The notes under the pieces: model-generated | What the model saw: only the letters and a program-made list of their open reading frames with translations | Databases searched by the model: none | What the model was told of the DNA's origin: nothing | In this document: piece after piece, positions 1 to 7,144 of the stretch | How the letters are laid out: every line of letters begins with the position of its first letter | Position numbering within the stretch: position 1 is the first letter of the stretch | Made by a program: the position numbers and the translations under genes | From: JAVVFH01 sp032250585 | GTDB lineage: Bacteria; Pseudomonadota; Gammaproteobacteria; Xanthomonadales; SZUA-36 | DNA: 22,252 nt | Assembly (NCBI GenBank): GCA_032250585.1 | Contig: JAVVFH010000029.1 | Location: 1-22,252 of the forward strand | Direction: 5' to 3'

Positions 1-1222
1 GGCGCCGGCGAACCGCGCCGCCCACCGGGGCGCGACCCGCCGGCGGCCCCCGGCCGGTGGGCGACCCGACGGCTTCCAGGCGGCCCGCCTCGGCCGGATG
101 CGGCGTCAGAATCCAGTTGCCGCGCGGCAAATCGCCGCTGTCCGTTTCGGGCTGCAGCAGCGACAGGATGTTCAGCCCGTCGGCGTCGAGCACGATCGGG
201 ACCCCGCTTTGCGTGCAGCTCATGAACAGCCCTTCCGACCAGGAGGTCTGGCCGAGGCCGGTGCCGAGCACGATCACCTCGACCTGCTCGAACAGGGCTT
301 GCAGTTCCCTGCCGCAGCGCACGCCGCGGACCATGAGTTCGGGACAGCCCAGGTTGATCATCGCCGCGTGATCGGGGTGGGTCGCCAGCGTCACCTTGCC
401 GGCGCCGCTGCGCAGGGCGGCCTCGCCACAGAGGCGAATCGCGCCGCTCATGCTGCGGTTGCCGCCGACGCCGAGCACCCAGCCAAACGAGCCCTTGTGC
501 GAGTTACGGCGCCGAGCCGGAAAATATTTCGGTATTAACTCTTCGCGAACCAGGATTCCTGAATCAACCACGGAATCCCGCACTGCATCAGGCGTTCCGA
601 GATCCGAAAAATACAGTTCGCCCACCTGATCCGGCCCGTCTGCCGTGAACAATCCGCGTTTGCGCCCGATGAAGGTCACGGTAAGATCGGCGCGCACCGC
701 CTTGCCCAGCACATTACCGGTATCGGCGCTCAGCCCCGAGGGAATATCGACCGCGACCACCGGAACACCCGATGCGTTGATCCGGTCCACCGCCGTGCCA
801 TAGTCGCCTGCCGGCTCGCGGTCGAGACCGGTACCCAGCAGCGCATCGACCAGCAGATCGTAAGCACCCGGCTCAGGACCCGGCCAGGGCTCCGCGCGCC
901 CGCCGGCCGCCGCCCAACGCCCGGCGGCCGTCGCCGCGTCGCCGCTGAGCGAAGACGGGTTTTTTAGCGCGCAAACCGTCGCCTCCAGCCCGGCTTCCCG
1001 CGCCAGCCGAGCCACGACGTAGCCATCACCGCCATTATTTCCCGCCCCGCAAAAAACCAGCAGGCGGGCCGCCCCGGGAAACTTCCTGTGCGCCGCATCG
1101 AGCACGCTGCGCCCGGCCCGTTCCATCAGCTCGATGCCCGCAATGCCGTGCGTTTCGATCGCGCTCGCGTCCAGGCGCCTTACCTGCTCGGCGGTATACA
1201 CTCGTGGTGAAGATGCGTCCAT
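1..1222 (-). CDS. nnr: Bifunctional NAD(P)H-hydrate epimerase / ADP-dependent dehydratase, 3'-truncated by window edge
   Basis: This enzyme repairs hydrated NADH and NADPH in the cytoplasm: the N-terminal YjeF_N domain epimerises NAD(P)HX and the C-terminal ribokinase-like domain dehydrates it using ADP. From the ATG at 1222 the reading frame stays open to base 2, giving about 407 residues. The epimerase domain occupies roughly residues 1-215 and carries GAGNNGGDGYV near residues 59-69 and VDIPSGLSADTG further on. The dehydratase domain follows with KGSFGWVLGVGGN, LGTGLGQT, DADGLN and WILTPHPAEAGRL. The last 22 or so codons (bases 1-70) no longer resemble the family, where a DRF...LKG stretch is expected. 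The gene is divergent from queG with 15 bp between the starts, as in E. coli. By that synteny tsaE may lie beyond the left edge, which is inference. A perfect TATAAT lies 6 nt before the ATG. Confidence 0.93.
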   Translation of the reverse strand, partial: MDASSPRVYTAEQVRRLDASAIETHGIAGIELMERAGRSVLDAAHRKFPGAARLLVFCGAGNNGGDGYVVARLAREAGLEATVCALKNPSSLSGDAATAAGRWAAAGGRAEPWPGPEPGAYDLLVDALLGTGLDREPAGDYGTAVDRINASGVPVVAVDIPSGLSADTGNVLGKAVRADLTVTFIGRKRGLFTADGPDQVGELYFSDLGTPDAVRDSVVDSGILVREELIPKYFPARRRNSHKGSFGWVLGVGGNRSMSGAIRLCGEAALRSGAGKVTLATHPDHAAMINLGCPELMVRGVRCGRELQALFEQVEVIVLGTGLGQTSWSEGLFMSCTQSGVPIVLDADGLNILSLLQPETDSGDLPRGNWILTPHPAEAGRLEAVGSPTGRGPPAGRAPVGGAVRRR

Positions 1223-1228
1223 GCGAGA

Positions 1229-1234
1229 ATTATA
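1229..1234 (-). promoter_or_regulatory. -10 box for nnr (possible leaderless start), shared AT box with queG
   Basis: On the minus strand TATAAT occupies 1234-1229 and is followed by six bases and then the ATG of nnr at 1222. That spacing would place the transcription start on the A of the ATG. No good -35 hexamer is visible; TTGTGC at 1259-1254 is a poor match with a 19-bp spacer. The plus strand of the same AT-rich box (TATAAC, 1231-1236) could serve queG. This is a motif-based suggestion. Confidence 0.4.
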
Positions 1235-1237
1235 ACG

Positions 1238-2371
1238 GTGATCAAAGAACCCGGCACAAGGAGTTCCCCGGCGATTGCCGAGCCTGGCGCGATAGCCTTG
1301 ACGAGCGCCCAAATCGAACAGTTGGCGGATCGGATCAAGGGCTGGGGCGAAGCGCTCGGCTTCCAGCAGCTTGGCATCAGCGACATCGCGCTGCACGAAC
1401 AGGAACAGCACCTGCAGGAATGGCTGGCGCGCGGCTTTCACGGCGAGATGTCCTACATGGAGCGCCACGGGCAGCGGCGCAGTCGACCCGCGGAACTGGT
1501 GCCCGGCACGGTACGGGTGATCTGCGCGCGCCTGGACTATCTGCCGGGCACGGCGCGGCCGCTGCAGGAGGTGCTCGACGACCCGCAGCGCGCCGCGGTA
1601 TCGCGCTACGCCCTCGGGCGCGACTATCACAAGTTGATGCGCAAACGCCTGCAGAAACTGGCCAGCCGCATCGAGGAAGCGATCGGCCCCTTCGGCTACC
1701 GGGTCTTCGTCGATTCCGCGCCGGTCCTGGAAAAAGCCCTGGCGGAAAAGGCGGGCCTGGGCTGGATCGGCAAGCACAGCATTGTGCTGAACCGCCAAGC
1801 CGGCAGCTGGTTTTTCCTGGGTGAAATCTATACCGACCTGCCACTGCCGACCGATGCGCCCGGCGTCAATCACTGCGGCGATTGCCGGCGCTGCATCGAC
1901 GCCTGTCCGACCGGGGCCATCGTCGGCCCGTACCGGGTCGACGCCCGCAAATGCATTTCCTACCTGACCATCGAACTGAAAACCTCGATACCTGAGGCAC
2001 TGCGCCCGCAGATCGGCAACCGGATATTCGGCTGCGATGACTGCCAGGCAGCCTGCCCCTGGAACCGCTTCGCACGGCCCAGCGAGGAGGCCGATTTCGC
2101 CCCCCGTAACGGGCTGGACGACAAGGCGCTGATCGAACTGTTTAGCTGGTCGGAAGACGAATTCCTGCGCCGCACCGAAGGCAGCGCCCTGCGCCGCACC
2201 GGTTACAACGGCTGGCTGCGCAACATCGCCGTCGCGCTGGGCAATGCCGGTCAGGCGGCGACGGCGGATCTGCAGGCCGTGCGGCTCGCCTTGCAGGCCC
2301 GCAGCGGCCATACCTCGGCGATGGTCCGGGAGCACGTCGAGTGGGCCCTCAGGCGGCTTGGCGGGTTCTAA
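1238..2371 (+). CDS. queG: Epoxyqueuosine reductase
   Basis: QueG performs the last step of queuosine synthesis: the cobalamin- and Fe-S-dependent reduction of epoxyqueuosine to queuosine in tRNA. The 377-aa product has the family N-terminus (GWGEALGFQQLGISD, then WLARGFHGEMSYMERH). It also has the DSAPVLEKALAEKAGLGWIGKH active-site region around residues 150-180. Two ferredoxin-type 4Fe-4S motifs follow: C213-x2-C216-x2-C219-x3-C223-P and C266-x2-C269-x3-C273-P. A HEAT-like C-terminal region (GYNGWLRNIAVALGNAG) closes the protein. Length and motif order are normal. The start is uncertain: the GTG at 1238 has no Shine-Dalgarno sequence, and a TTG at residue 21 would still keep the whole conserved domain. 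The gene diverges from nnr, an arrangement also found in E. coli. Confidence 0.96.
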   Translation: MIKEPGTRSSPAIAEPGAIALTSAQIEQLADRIKGWGEALGFQQLGISDIALHEQEQHLQEWLARGFHGEMSYMERHGQRRSRPAELVPGTVRVICARLDYLPGTARPLQEVLDDPQRAAVSRYALGRDYHKLMRKRLQKLASRIEEAIGPFGYRVFVDSAPVLEKALAEKAGLGWIGKHSIVLNRQAGSWFFLGEIYTDLPLPTDAPGVNHCGDCRRCIDACPTGAIVGPYRVDARKCISYLTIELKTSIPEALRPQIGNRIFGCDDCQAACPWNRFARPSEEADFAPRNGLDDKALIELFSWSEDEFLRRTEGSALRRTGYNGWLRNIAVALGNAGQAATADLQAVRLALQARSGHTSAMVREHVEWALRRLGGF

Positions 2372-2447
2372 GAGACCTTTCTGCTGTGGTATTCTGCCTG
2401 CTGGTTGCGCGGGTCCCTGAGCTGTAAAAGTAAAGACCTGTCCTCAC

Positions 2448-2457
2448 CGGAAACGGA
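2448..2457 (+). promoter_or_regulatory. Ribosome binding site deciding the aminotransferase start
   Basis: GGAAACGGAG ends 7 nt before the ATG at 2465. It favours that start over the in-frame upstream codon at 2405, which has no comparable site and would add 20 residues lacking family character. Confidence 0.7.
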
Positions 2458-2464
2458 GTTTCTC

Positions 2465-3970
2465 ATGTCCATCATCGACCTTTTGCAAGATATGCGTCAG
2501 CAGGGTGGCCCGGCGCACACGACGGGCCTGGCCGATTCGACCGTTCTGCAGTTTGCGGCAAGCAACCGCGAACTGGTCGAGGCGATCGAGGCGGCGCATG
2601 ACGCATTTTTGCGCCTGCGCGAAGAGGAGCCCGAACTGCTGGTCATGGATGAGAGCGCGCAAGTCCGTGAAATCCAGAAAGATTACATCAACTTTTACGC
2701 GGACGACGCGATTAATCCCTACGTGACCCTGAGCGGCCGCGGACCCTGGATCGTCACGCTGAAAGGGGCCGTGCTGTATGAAACGGGCGGCTACGGCATG
2801 CTGGGGCTGGGACATGCGCCAAAAGAGGTGCTCGAAGTCATCAAGCGCCCGCACGTCATGGCCAACATCATGACGCCCAACCTCAGCCAGAAGTATCTCG
2901 CGGACCGGCTGCGCCGGGAGATCGGCCACCGCCGCGGCGGCTGCCCCTTCGAGCGGTTCCTGTGCCTGAACAGCGGGTCCGAGTCCGTGTCGATGGGCGC
3001 CCGGCTTTCCGATATCAATGCCAAGATCATGACTGACCCGGGCGGACGCTACGCGCACAAGACCATCCGCATGTTGAGCCTGAAGGGCGGTTTTCACGGG
3101 CGCACTGACCGGCCCGCCCAGTTTTCCGACTCCACCCGCGCCACCTACTGCAAGCACATGGCTTCGTTCCGCGATCGCGACAACCTGATCACGGTGGAGC
3201 CCAACGACGTCGAGCAGCTCGAGCAGGTTTTCAGCTGGGCGGAAGCCAACCGGGTGTTCATCGAGTCGTTCTTCCTGGAGCCCGTGATGGGCGAAGGCAA
3301 CCCGGGGCTGGCGATCACGCCGGAATTCTATGCGGCCGCCCGCGAGCAGACTCGGCAGCACGGCTCGCTGATGCTGGTCGATTCCATCCAGGCCGGGCTG
3401 CGGGCGCACGGCGTGTTGTCGGTCATTGACTACCCCGGCTTCGAGTCCCAGGACGCGCCGGACATGGAAACCTTCTCCAAAGCGCTGAACGCCGGCCAGT
3501 ACCCGCTTTCGGTACTGGCGCTGAACGGGCACGCCGCCAGTCTCTACCGGAAAGGCGTCTACGGCAACACGATGACGGCCAACCCGCGGGCGCTGGATGT
3601 CGCCTGCGCAGTGCTCGACGCACTGAGCCCGCAAATGCGGCAAAACATCCAGGACCGCGGCACCGAATTTCTCGACAAGCTGAACGCGCTGAAGGACGAA
3701 ATGGACGGCCGAATCACCGCTGTGCAGGGTACCGGCCTGCTGTTCAGCGTCGAACTCGACGGCAGCCGTTACAAGAGTTACGGATCCGATTCGATTGAGG
3801 AGTACATGCGCCATCAAGGCATCAACGTGATCCACGGCGGCGCGAACTCATTGCGTTTCACGCCGCATTTCAGGATCAGCGGCGCAGAGGTCGACCTGAT
3901 CATTGCGGCGACCCGCCAGGCGCTGCTGCACGGGCCCGCTAAAGCCACGTCCAGCGCCGTGGCCGCCTGA
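2465..3970 (+). CDS. Class III (fold type I) PLP-dependent aminotransferase, substrate unknown
   Basis: This 501-aa protein has the architecture of class III aminotransferases (the ornithine, GABA and lysine aminotransferase group), which transfer an amino group using pyridoxal phosphate. Visible family features are the PLP-phosphate region NSGSESVSMGARL, the aromatic/histidine motif GGFHGRT, the cofactor-ring aspartate D306 in MLVDSIQAG, and the Schiff-base lysine K339 in TFSKALNAGQYP. The small-domain motif GNTMTANPRALDVA and the C-terminal LRFTPHF also fit. Several signatures depart from biosynthetic ArgD or GABA enzymes: VDSIQAG replaces the usual DEVQTG, and there is an extra N-terminal segment of about 90 residues. 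I therefore assign no substrate. It stands alone, with a good ribosome binding site and a hairpin after its stop at 3981-4011. A long open frame on the opposite strand is not considered real. Confidence 0.9.
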   Translation: MSIIDLLQDMRQQGGPAHTTGLADSTVLQFAASNRELVEAIEAAHDAFLRLREEEPELLVMDESAQVREIQKDYINFYADDAINPYVTLSGRGPWIVTLKGAVLYETGGYGMLGLGHAPKEVLEVIKRPHVMANIMTPNLSQKYLADRLRREIGHRRGGCPFERFLCLNSGSESVSMGARLSDINAKIMTDPGGRYAHKTIRMLSLKGGFHGRTDRPAQFSDSTRATYCKHMASFRDRDNLITVEPNDVEQLEQVFSWAEANRVFIESFFLEPVMGEGNPGLAITPEFYAAAREQTRQHGSLMLVDSIQAGLRAHGVLSVIDYPGFESQDAPDMETFSKALNAGQYPLSVLALNGHAASLYRKGVYGNTMTANPRALDVACAVLDALSPQMRQNIQDRGTEFLDKLNALKDEMDGRITAVQGTGLLFSVELDGSRYKSYGSDSIEEYMRHQGINVIHGGANSLRFTPHFRISGAEVDLIIAATRQALLHGPAKATSSAVAA

Positions 3971-3980
3971 GCGCGGCAAA

Positions 3981-4011
3981 CACCTGCCTCAAAAATAACC
4001 GCAGGCAAGTG
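3981..4011. terminator. Hairpin between convergent genes (possible bidirectional terminator)
   Basis: CACCTGCCT (3981-3989) and AGGCAAGTG (4003-4011) form a 9-bp stem with one C-A mismatch around a 13-nt A-rich loop. It lies between the aminotransferase stop and the stop of the small convergent membrane ORF. No clear T-run follows on either strand, so it may be only a weak or Rho-assisted terminator. Confidence 0.35.
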
Positions 4012-4021
4012 CAAGCGTTGT

Positions 4022-4243
4022 TCAGGCAAACAGAAATGCCTGCATCAGCTGCAGCGAAAACCAGCAGGCGCCGACCAGTGCGCCAAAACCAACCGCATTG
4101 ACCACGACACTGACCGCGAACCTCAGACTTTGCTTCGCGCGCCGCTGAGCGCACCGCAGAGCCACCGGCACGGCAGATGGCTTCAGCACGGTGGCCTGCG
4201 GCGGTTCAGGGGTGGCGAAAAACATCATAAGGCTCTGAATCAT
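4022..4243 (-). CDS. Small single-pass membrane protein, unknown function
   Basis: I do not recognise this 73-aa product. It has a mixed N-terminus (MIQSLMMFFATPEPPQ), a basic stretch (CAQRRAKQSLRFAV) and one hydrophobic segment near residues 45-70 (VSVVVNAVGFGALVGACWF), so it is probably an inner-membrane protein. The frame remains open 12 codons upstream to 4279, but the ATG at 4243 is preceded by GGGAGAG at a 6-nt spacing, and I chose it for that reason. It is convergent with the aminotransferase and lies downstream of the WYL regulator on the same strand. It may be a real orphan gene or a chance ORF; the ribosome binding site and membrane segment support the former. Confidence 0.45.
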   Translation of the reverse strand: MIQSLMMFFATPEPPQATVLKPSAVPVALRCAQRRAKQSLRFAVSVVVNAVGFGALVGACWFSLQLMQAFLFA

Positions 4244-4279
4244 GTGGGCTCTCCCGGAGTGACGCTTACAGGAAAACAC

Positions 4280-4308
4280 AGGCCGTTCTCAAAGCATGAG
4301 AACAGCCT
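4280..4308 (-). terminator. Hairpin downstream of the WYL regulator, terminator-like
   Basis: GTTCTCA and TGAGAAC pair perfectly around a 5-nt loop, and AGGC/GCCT extend the stem after one mismatch. On the minus strand the stem is followed by TGTGTTTTCC, an imperfect U-tract, about 95 bp after the regulator's stop codon. The palindrome could alternatively be an operator upstream of the small membrane gene. Confidence 0.4.
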
Positions 4309-4403
4309 GGAGTGCCAGGGGTGGTTCGGTAACTGAGATCGCAGGGTTTGTTTTTACGCCGATGTCACGGGCTGGCGCTTGTGGGACACTGCAGGAGCCA
4401 GCG

Positions 4404-5372
4404 TCAGGAATAGAGCCGGGCGGTCCGGCGGGCTTCGGCGGCTACGGCTTCGCGCAGAAAATCGGGCGCCAGCACTTCGACGTCCGAACCGTAGCGCAGG
4501 ATGTCCATGATCAACTCACGGGCGTTACTGAACGGCACTTTCAACAGCCAGGAACCGTCTGCGTCGAAAGCGCCCTGCTGATCCGGATGCCAGACTTCAT
4601 CGGCAATCCAGCGCGCGGTCTCGGCCGTAAAGCGCAATTCGGCGAGGTGTTCGGCCGGCCCGGAAAAAATTCCGTAGGACTGATCGAAGTGTGCCGAAAG
4701 CACGCCGGGGCCGACTTCCCGGGCGCCTTTCTCCAGCAGGCTTTGCTCGCGAATCCTTTCCAGGGCGAAGCTGCGCAGGCCCTGGGCCTCATGGCACCAG
4801 GCATCAAGGTACCAGGAATTGCGGTACTGCGTGAGGCGCTGCGGCGAAATCACACGTTCGCTTTCCTGGTCGCGGCGACGGCCGTGATAGCGGATTTTAA
4901 GCCGCCGGCGCCGCACCAGCGCGGCGAGGATGTCCTGGAACATGCGGGCCGGCACCGCGCGGCTCGCCACCTGCTGGATATGGATGCGCGAATCACCCGT
5001 TTCGGCCTCCACACCTTTTTGCCGCAGCAGCGAGGTGATCCGCCCCTGCAAGGACTCCAGTTCGCCTTCCAGCAAGCCGGGCTGCACGTTGGACAGGACC
5101 TGGCGGGCGGTCAGCAGCGCCTGCAGTTCGCCGGGGCTGATCCAGATACCGGGCAGCTCGAAGGGTTGCTCGTAGCTGCGGTCGTAGTAGAAGCCGCGGT
5201 TGTCCGGGTCCTGTTCGATCGGCGCGCCGAGAAAGTCACGTAACTCCCCCACGAGGCGATACAGGGTCGCCTGCGAACACGCCAGCCGTTCCATCAGTTC
5301 CTGGCGCGAAATCGGCGTGCGCCGCTGGTTCAGGATGTTGTGCAGATGATACAGGCGCTCGACTTTGGACAT
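4404..5372 (-). CDS. HTH-WYL transcriptional regulator (YafY/DeoR-like)
   Basis: This is a cytoplasmic DNA-binding regulator of 322 aa. Residues 1-65 form an HTH_11-type winged helix (RLYHLHNILNQRRTPISRQELMERL, then CSQATLYRLVGELRDFLG). The WYL domain begins near residue 135. It holds the RRRRLKIRYHGR strand and the defining W187-Y188-L189 in NSWYLDAWC, followed by LRSFALERI. A WCX-like C-terminal extension runs from about residue 225 to the end. WYL proteins sense ligands or nucleic acids and can act as repressors or activators; the ligand here is unknown. I chose the ATG at 5372 over the frame start at 5438 because CGGAG precedes it at good spacing and the family usually begins close to the HTH. 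The neighbours give no functional clue. Confidence 0.9.
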   Translation of the reverse strand: MSKVERLYHLHNILNQRRTPISRQELMERLACSQATLYRLVGELRDFLGAPIEQDPDNRGFYYDRSYEQPFELPGIWISPGELQALLTARQVLSNVQPGLLEGELESLQGRITSLLRQKGVEAETGDSRIHIQQVASRAVPARMFQDILAALVRRRRLKIRYHGRRRDQESERVISPQRLTQYRNSWYLDAWCHEAQGLRSFALERIREQSLLEKGAREVGPGVLSAHFDQSYGIFSGPAEHLAELRFTAETARWIADEVWHPDQQGAFDADGSWLLKVPFSNARELIMDILRYGSDVEVLAPDFLREAVAAEARRTARLYS

Positions 5373-5402
5373 TCTGGTACTCCGGGGTGCGTCGACATTA
5401 AT

Positions 5403-5490
5403 CGCGGCTAAAGCCGCACACAGAGTTCCCGCTCCCACAGAGTCCCCGCTTGCGCAGTCGAAAAGCGCCCACGGTTGAAGACGCTCCTAC
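5403..5490 (-). repeat. Two REP-like palindromic units between gltX and the WYL gene
   Basis: On the minus strand GTAGGAGCG (5490-5482) heads a unit with an AGCGTC/GGCGCT stem, ending near 5454. A second unit begins TGTGGGAGCGGG (5439-5428) and ends in the perfect palindrome GCGGCTAAAGCCGC (5404-5417). The GTAGGAGC/GTGGGAGC head plus a GC-rich hairpin is the layout of gammaproteobacterial REP sequences. A 14-bp direct repeat with one mismatch (5419-5432 and 5436-5449) lies inside. The TAG stop codon of gltX is the TAG of the first unit's GTAGGAGCG. Confidence 0.65.
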
Positions 5491-6899
5491 GGGTTCGCGG
5501 CGCGCACCAGCACGTATTCCAGCGCCCGGCGGATGCGCTCGAGGCTGCGCTCGCGGCCGACCAGCCACAGCGTTTTGTCGATCGAGGGCGAGACCGCGGT
5601 GCCGGTCAGCGCCACGCGCAGGGGCTGGGCGATCTTGCCCATGCCCAGTTCGAGTTCCTCGACCGTGATGCGAACGGCCTCGTCGAGGCGCTGCGGCTCC
5701 CATTTCGCGAGCCCGGCGAGGCGTTCGCCAATCGCCCGCAGTGGCGTTTCGGCCACCGGGCGCAGATGCTTTTTCGCGGCGCCAGCATCGAATTCATCGA
5801 GGCTTTCATAAAACACCCGGCTCTGCACAAGCATCTCGCGCAGGGTTTTTACGCGATCAGCCTGTACGCTGACCAGGTCTGTGAGCGGCGGCCCGTTCTC
5901 CGGGTCGATGCCGGCCTGTTCGAAATGCCAGGCGAGCTGCCTGGCCACCTCCGCCGGCGGCAGGGTTTTCAGGTACTGCTGGTTCAGCCAGTCGAGCTTT
6001 TCGGTGTTGAAGGCCGAGGCCTTGCGGTTGACGTCGCGGATGTCGAACAGCTCGATCATTTCAAACAGGCTGAACACTTCGCGATCGCCGTGCGACCAGC
6101 CCAACCGGACCAGGTAATTGAGCAGTGCCTGCGGCAGGTAGCCGTCTTCGCGGTACTGCAGCACGCTGACCGCACCGTGGCGCTTGCTAAGCCGCGCACC
6201 GTCGTCGCCGAGGATCATCGGCACGTGCGCGAATTCGGGCGGCGTCGCGCCCAGCGCCTGGTAGATGTTGATCTGCCGGGGCGTGTTGTTGATGTGATCG
6301 TCGCCGCGGATCACCTGGGTCACGCCCATGTCGATGTCGTCGACCACCACCGTGAAATTGTAGGTCGGCGAGCCGTCCGGGCGGGCGATTACCAGGTCGT
6401 CGAGCTCGTCGTTCGAGATGGTGATGCGGCCCCGGACCAGATCGTCGAACACCACGCCGCCTTCGCGCGGATTGCGAAAACGCACCACCGGCTTGACGCC
6501 TGGCTGTGGCTCGCTACCCTCACGGCAATGCCCGTCGTAACGCGGCTTGACCCCCTCCGCCATCTGCCGCTCGCGCAGGCGCTCGATGCGCCCCTTGCTG
6601 CAGTAGCAGCGGTAGGCCTTGCCTTCCGCCAGCAGTTTTTCCACCACCTCGGCGTAGCGCTCAAAGCGCTCGCTCTGATAAAAAGGCCCTTCGTCGTAAT
6701 CCAGACCCAGCCATTCCATCCCCTCCAGGATGGCCTGCACCGATTCGGGCGTGGAGCGTTCGAGATCCGTGTCCTCGATGCGCAGGATGAAAACACCGCC
6801 ATTGGCGCGGGCCTGCAGCCAGGAAAACAGCGCCGTGCGGGCGCCGCCGACGTGAAGATAACCGGTCGGGCTGGGGGCGAATCGGGTTCGAATGGTCAT
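5487..6899 (-). CDS. gltX: Glutamyl-tRNA synthetase
   Basis: GltX charges tRNA-Glu with glutamate in the cytoplasm. The 470-aa class I synthetase begins with FAPSPTGYLHVGGARTALF, which contains the HIGH-type motif (H16-V17-G18-G19). It has the zinc site Cys98, Cys100, Tyr121 and Cys125, the same positions I recall for E. coli. The KMSKS-type loop is LSKRH at 237-241. The C-terminal anticodon-binding helices complete a normal length, ending in a REP-like unit that supplies the stop codon. I chose the ATG at 6899, directly before TIRTRF; a TTG 12 codons upstream falls inside the terminator hairpin and is unlikely. No Shine-Dalgarno sequence is visible before the ATG, and the terminator's T-run ends only 7 nt away, an unusual leader. 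Confidence 0.97.
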   Translation of the reverse strand: MTIRTRFAPSPTGYLHVGGARTALFSWLQARANGGVFILRIEDTDLERSTPESVQAILEGMEWLGLDYDEGPFYQSERFERYAEVVEKLLAEGKAYRCYCSKGRIERLRERQMAEGVKPRYDGHCREGSEPQPGVKPVVRFRNPREGGVVFDDLVRGRITISNDELDDLVIARPDGSPTYNFTVVVDDIDMGVTQVIRGDDHINNTPRQINIYQALGATPPEFAHVPMILGDDGARLSKRHGAVSVLQYREDGYLPQALLNYLVRLGWSHGDREVFSLFEMIELFDIRDVNRKASAFNTEKLDWLNQQYLKTLPPAEVARQLAWHFEQAGIDPENGPPLTDLVSVQADRVKTLREMLVQSRVFYESLDEFDAGAAKKHLRPVAETPLRAIGERLAGLAKWEPQRLDEAVRITVEELELGMGKIAQPLRVALTGTAVSPSIDKTLWLVGRERSLERIRRALEYVLVRAANP

Positions 6900-6906
6900 G
6901 AGATTC

Positions 6907-6932
6907 AAAAAAACCGCCTCGATGAGAGGCGG
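6907..6932 (-). terminator. Strong intrinsic terminator directly before gltX
   Basis: On the minus strand CCGCCTC/GAGGCGG pairs perfectly around a 5-nt loop and is followed by seven T (6913-6907). The gltX ATG begins 7 nt further on. It can end transcription coming from the set-B pilin operon, and it also sits where the gltX leader must be, so it could work as an attenuator. No leader peptide or antiterminator is identified. Confidence 0.8.
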
Positions 6933-6979
6933 CAAGTTTATCAGAATCGCGGCCCGGCAGAACGCCAGCGTGGCTTTGG

Positions 6980-7144
6980 TACTTAGTGCCCATCCATAAA
7001 CGGATGCGCACTAATGCGGCACATGGAAGTGCCGCCATTTTCAATGACGTAAGCCATTGAAAATGTGAGCGCAGCAAAACCACGCTTTTGCGCAGCGAAT
7101 CCATAACGGGCCGGGATGCCCGTTTATGGACAGATACTACTTAG
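6980..7144. repeat. Inverted-repeat-bounded palindromic element (MITE/REPIN-like)
   Basis: The 11-bp inverted repeats TCCATAAACGG (6993-7003) and CCGTTTATGGA (7120-7130) bound a 138-bp segment. Inside are GCGGCAC/GTGCCGC (7016-7022 and 7029-7035) and the perfect 11-bp pair CATTTTCAATG/CATTGAAAATG (7036-7046 and 7055-7065). A further pair, CCATAACGGGC with GCCCGTTTATGG (7101-7111 and 7118-7129), has one bulged base. TACTTAG occurs just outside both ends (6980-6986 and 7138-7144), although 6-7 bases separate it from the inverted repeats. The segment encodes nothing convincing. The structure suggests a small non-autonomous mobile or repeated element that fills most of the 241-bp gap between pilV and gltX. 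Confidence 0.55.

Noticed and set aside
2444..3835. Long open frame (463 aa) on the minus strand opposite the aminotransferase
   Set aside because: The translation is His/Arg/Val/Gln-rich without any recognisable motif, and it mirrors a well-supported plus-strand gene. High GC with a strong third-position bias produces such frames.
5403..5490. Repeats considered as the start of a CRISPR array
   Set aside because: The units are palindromic, of unequal spacing, and only two in number. They match the REP layout, and there are no cas genes.
5475..6986. 503-aa plus-strand frame opposite gltX
   Set aside because: It is the antisense shadow of a clear glutamyl-tRNA synthetase. Its translation has no domain character, and its start has no supporting context.
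6661..7104. Minus-strand 147-aa frame running through the palindromic element into gltX
   Set aside because: Most of it overlaps gltX in another frame, and the rest is a chance reading through the nested hairpins. The gltX product is certain.
6940..7140. Nested hairpins considered as a tRNA or rRNA fragment
   Set aside because: No cloverleaf, T-arm GTTC(A/G) box or CCA end can be fitted; the stems are separate simple hairpins.
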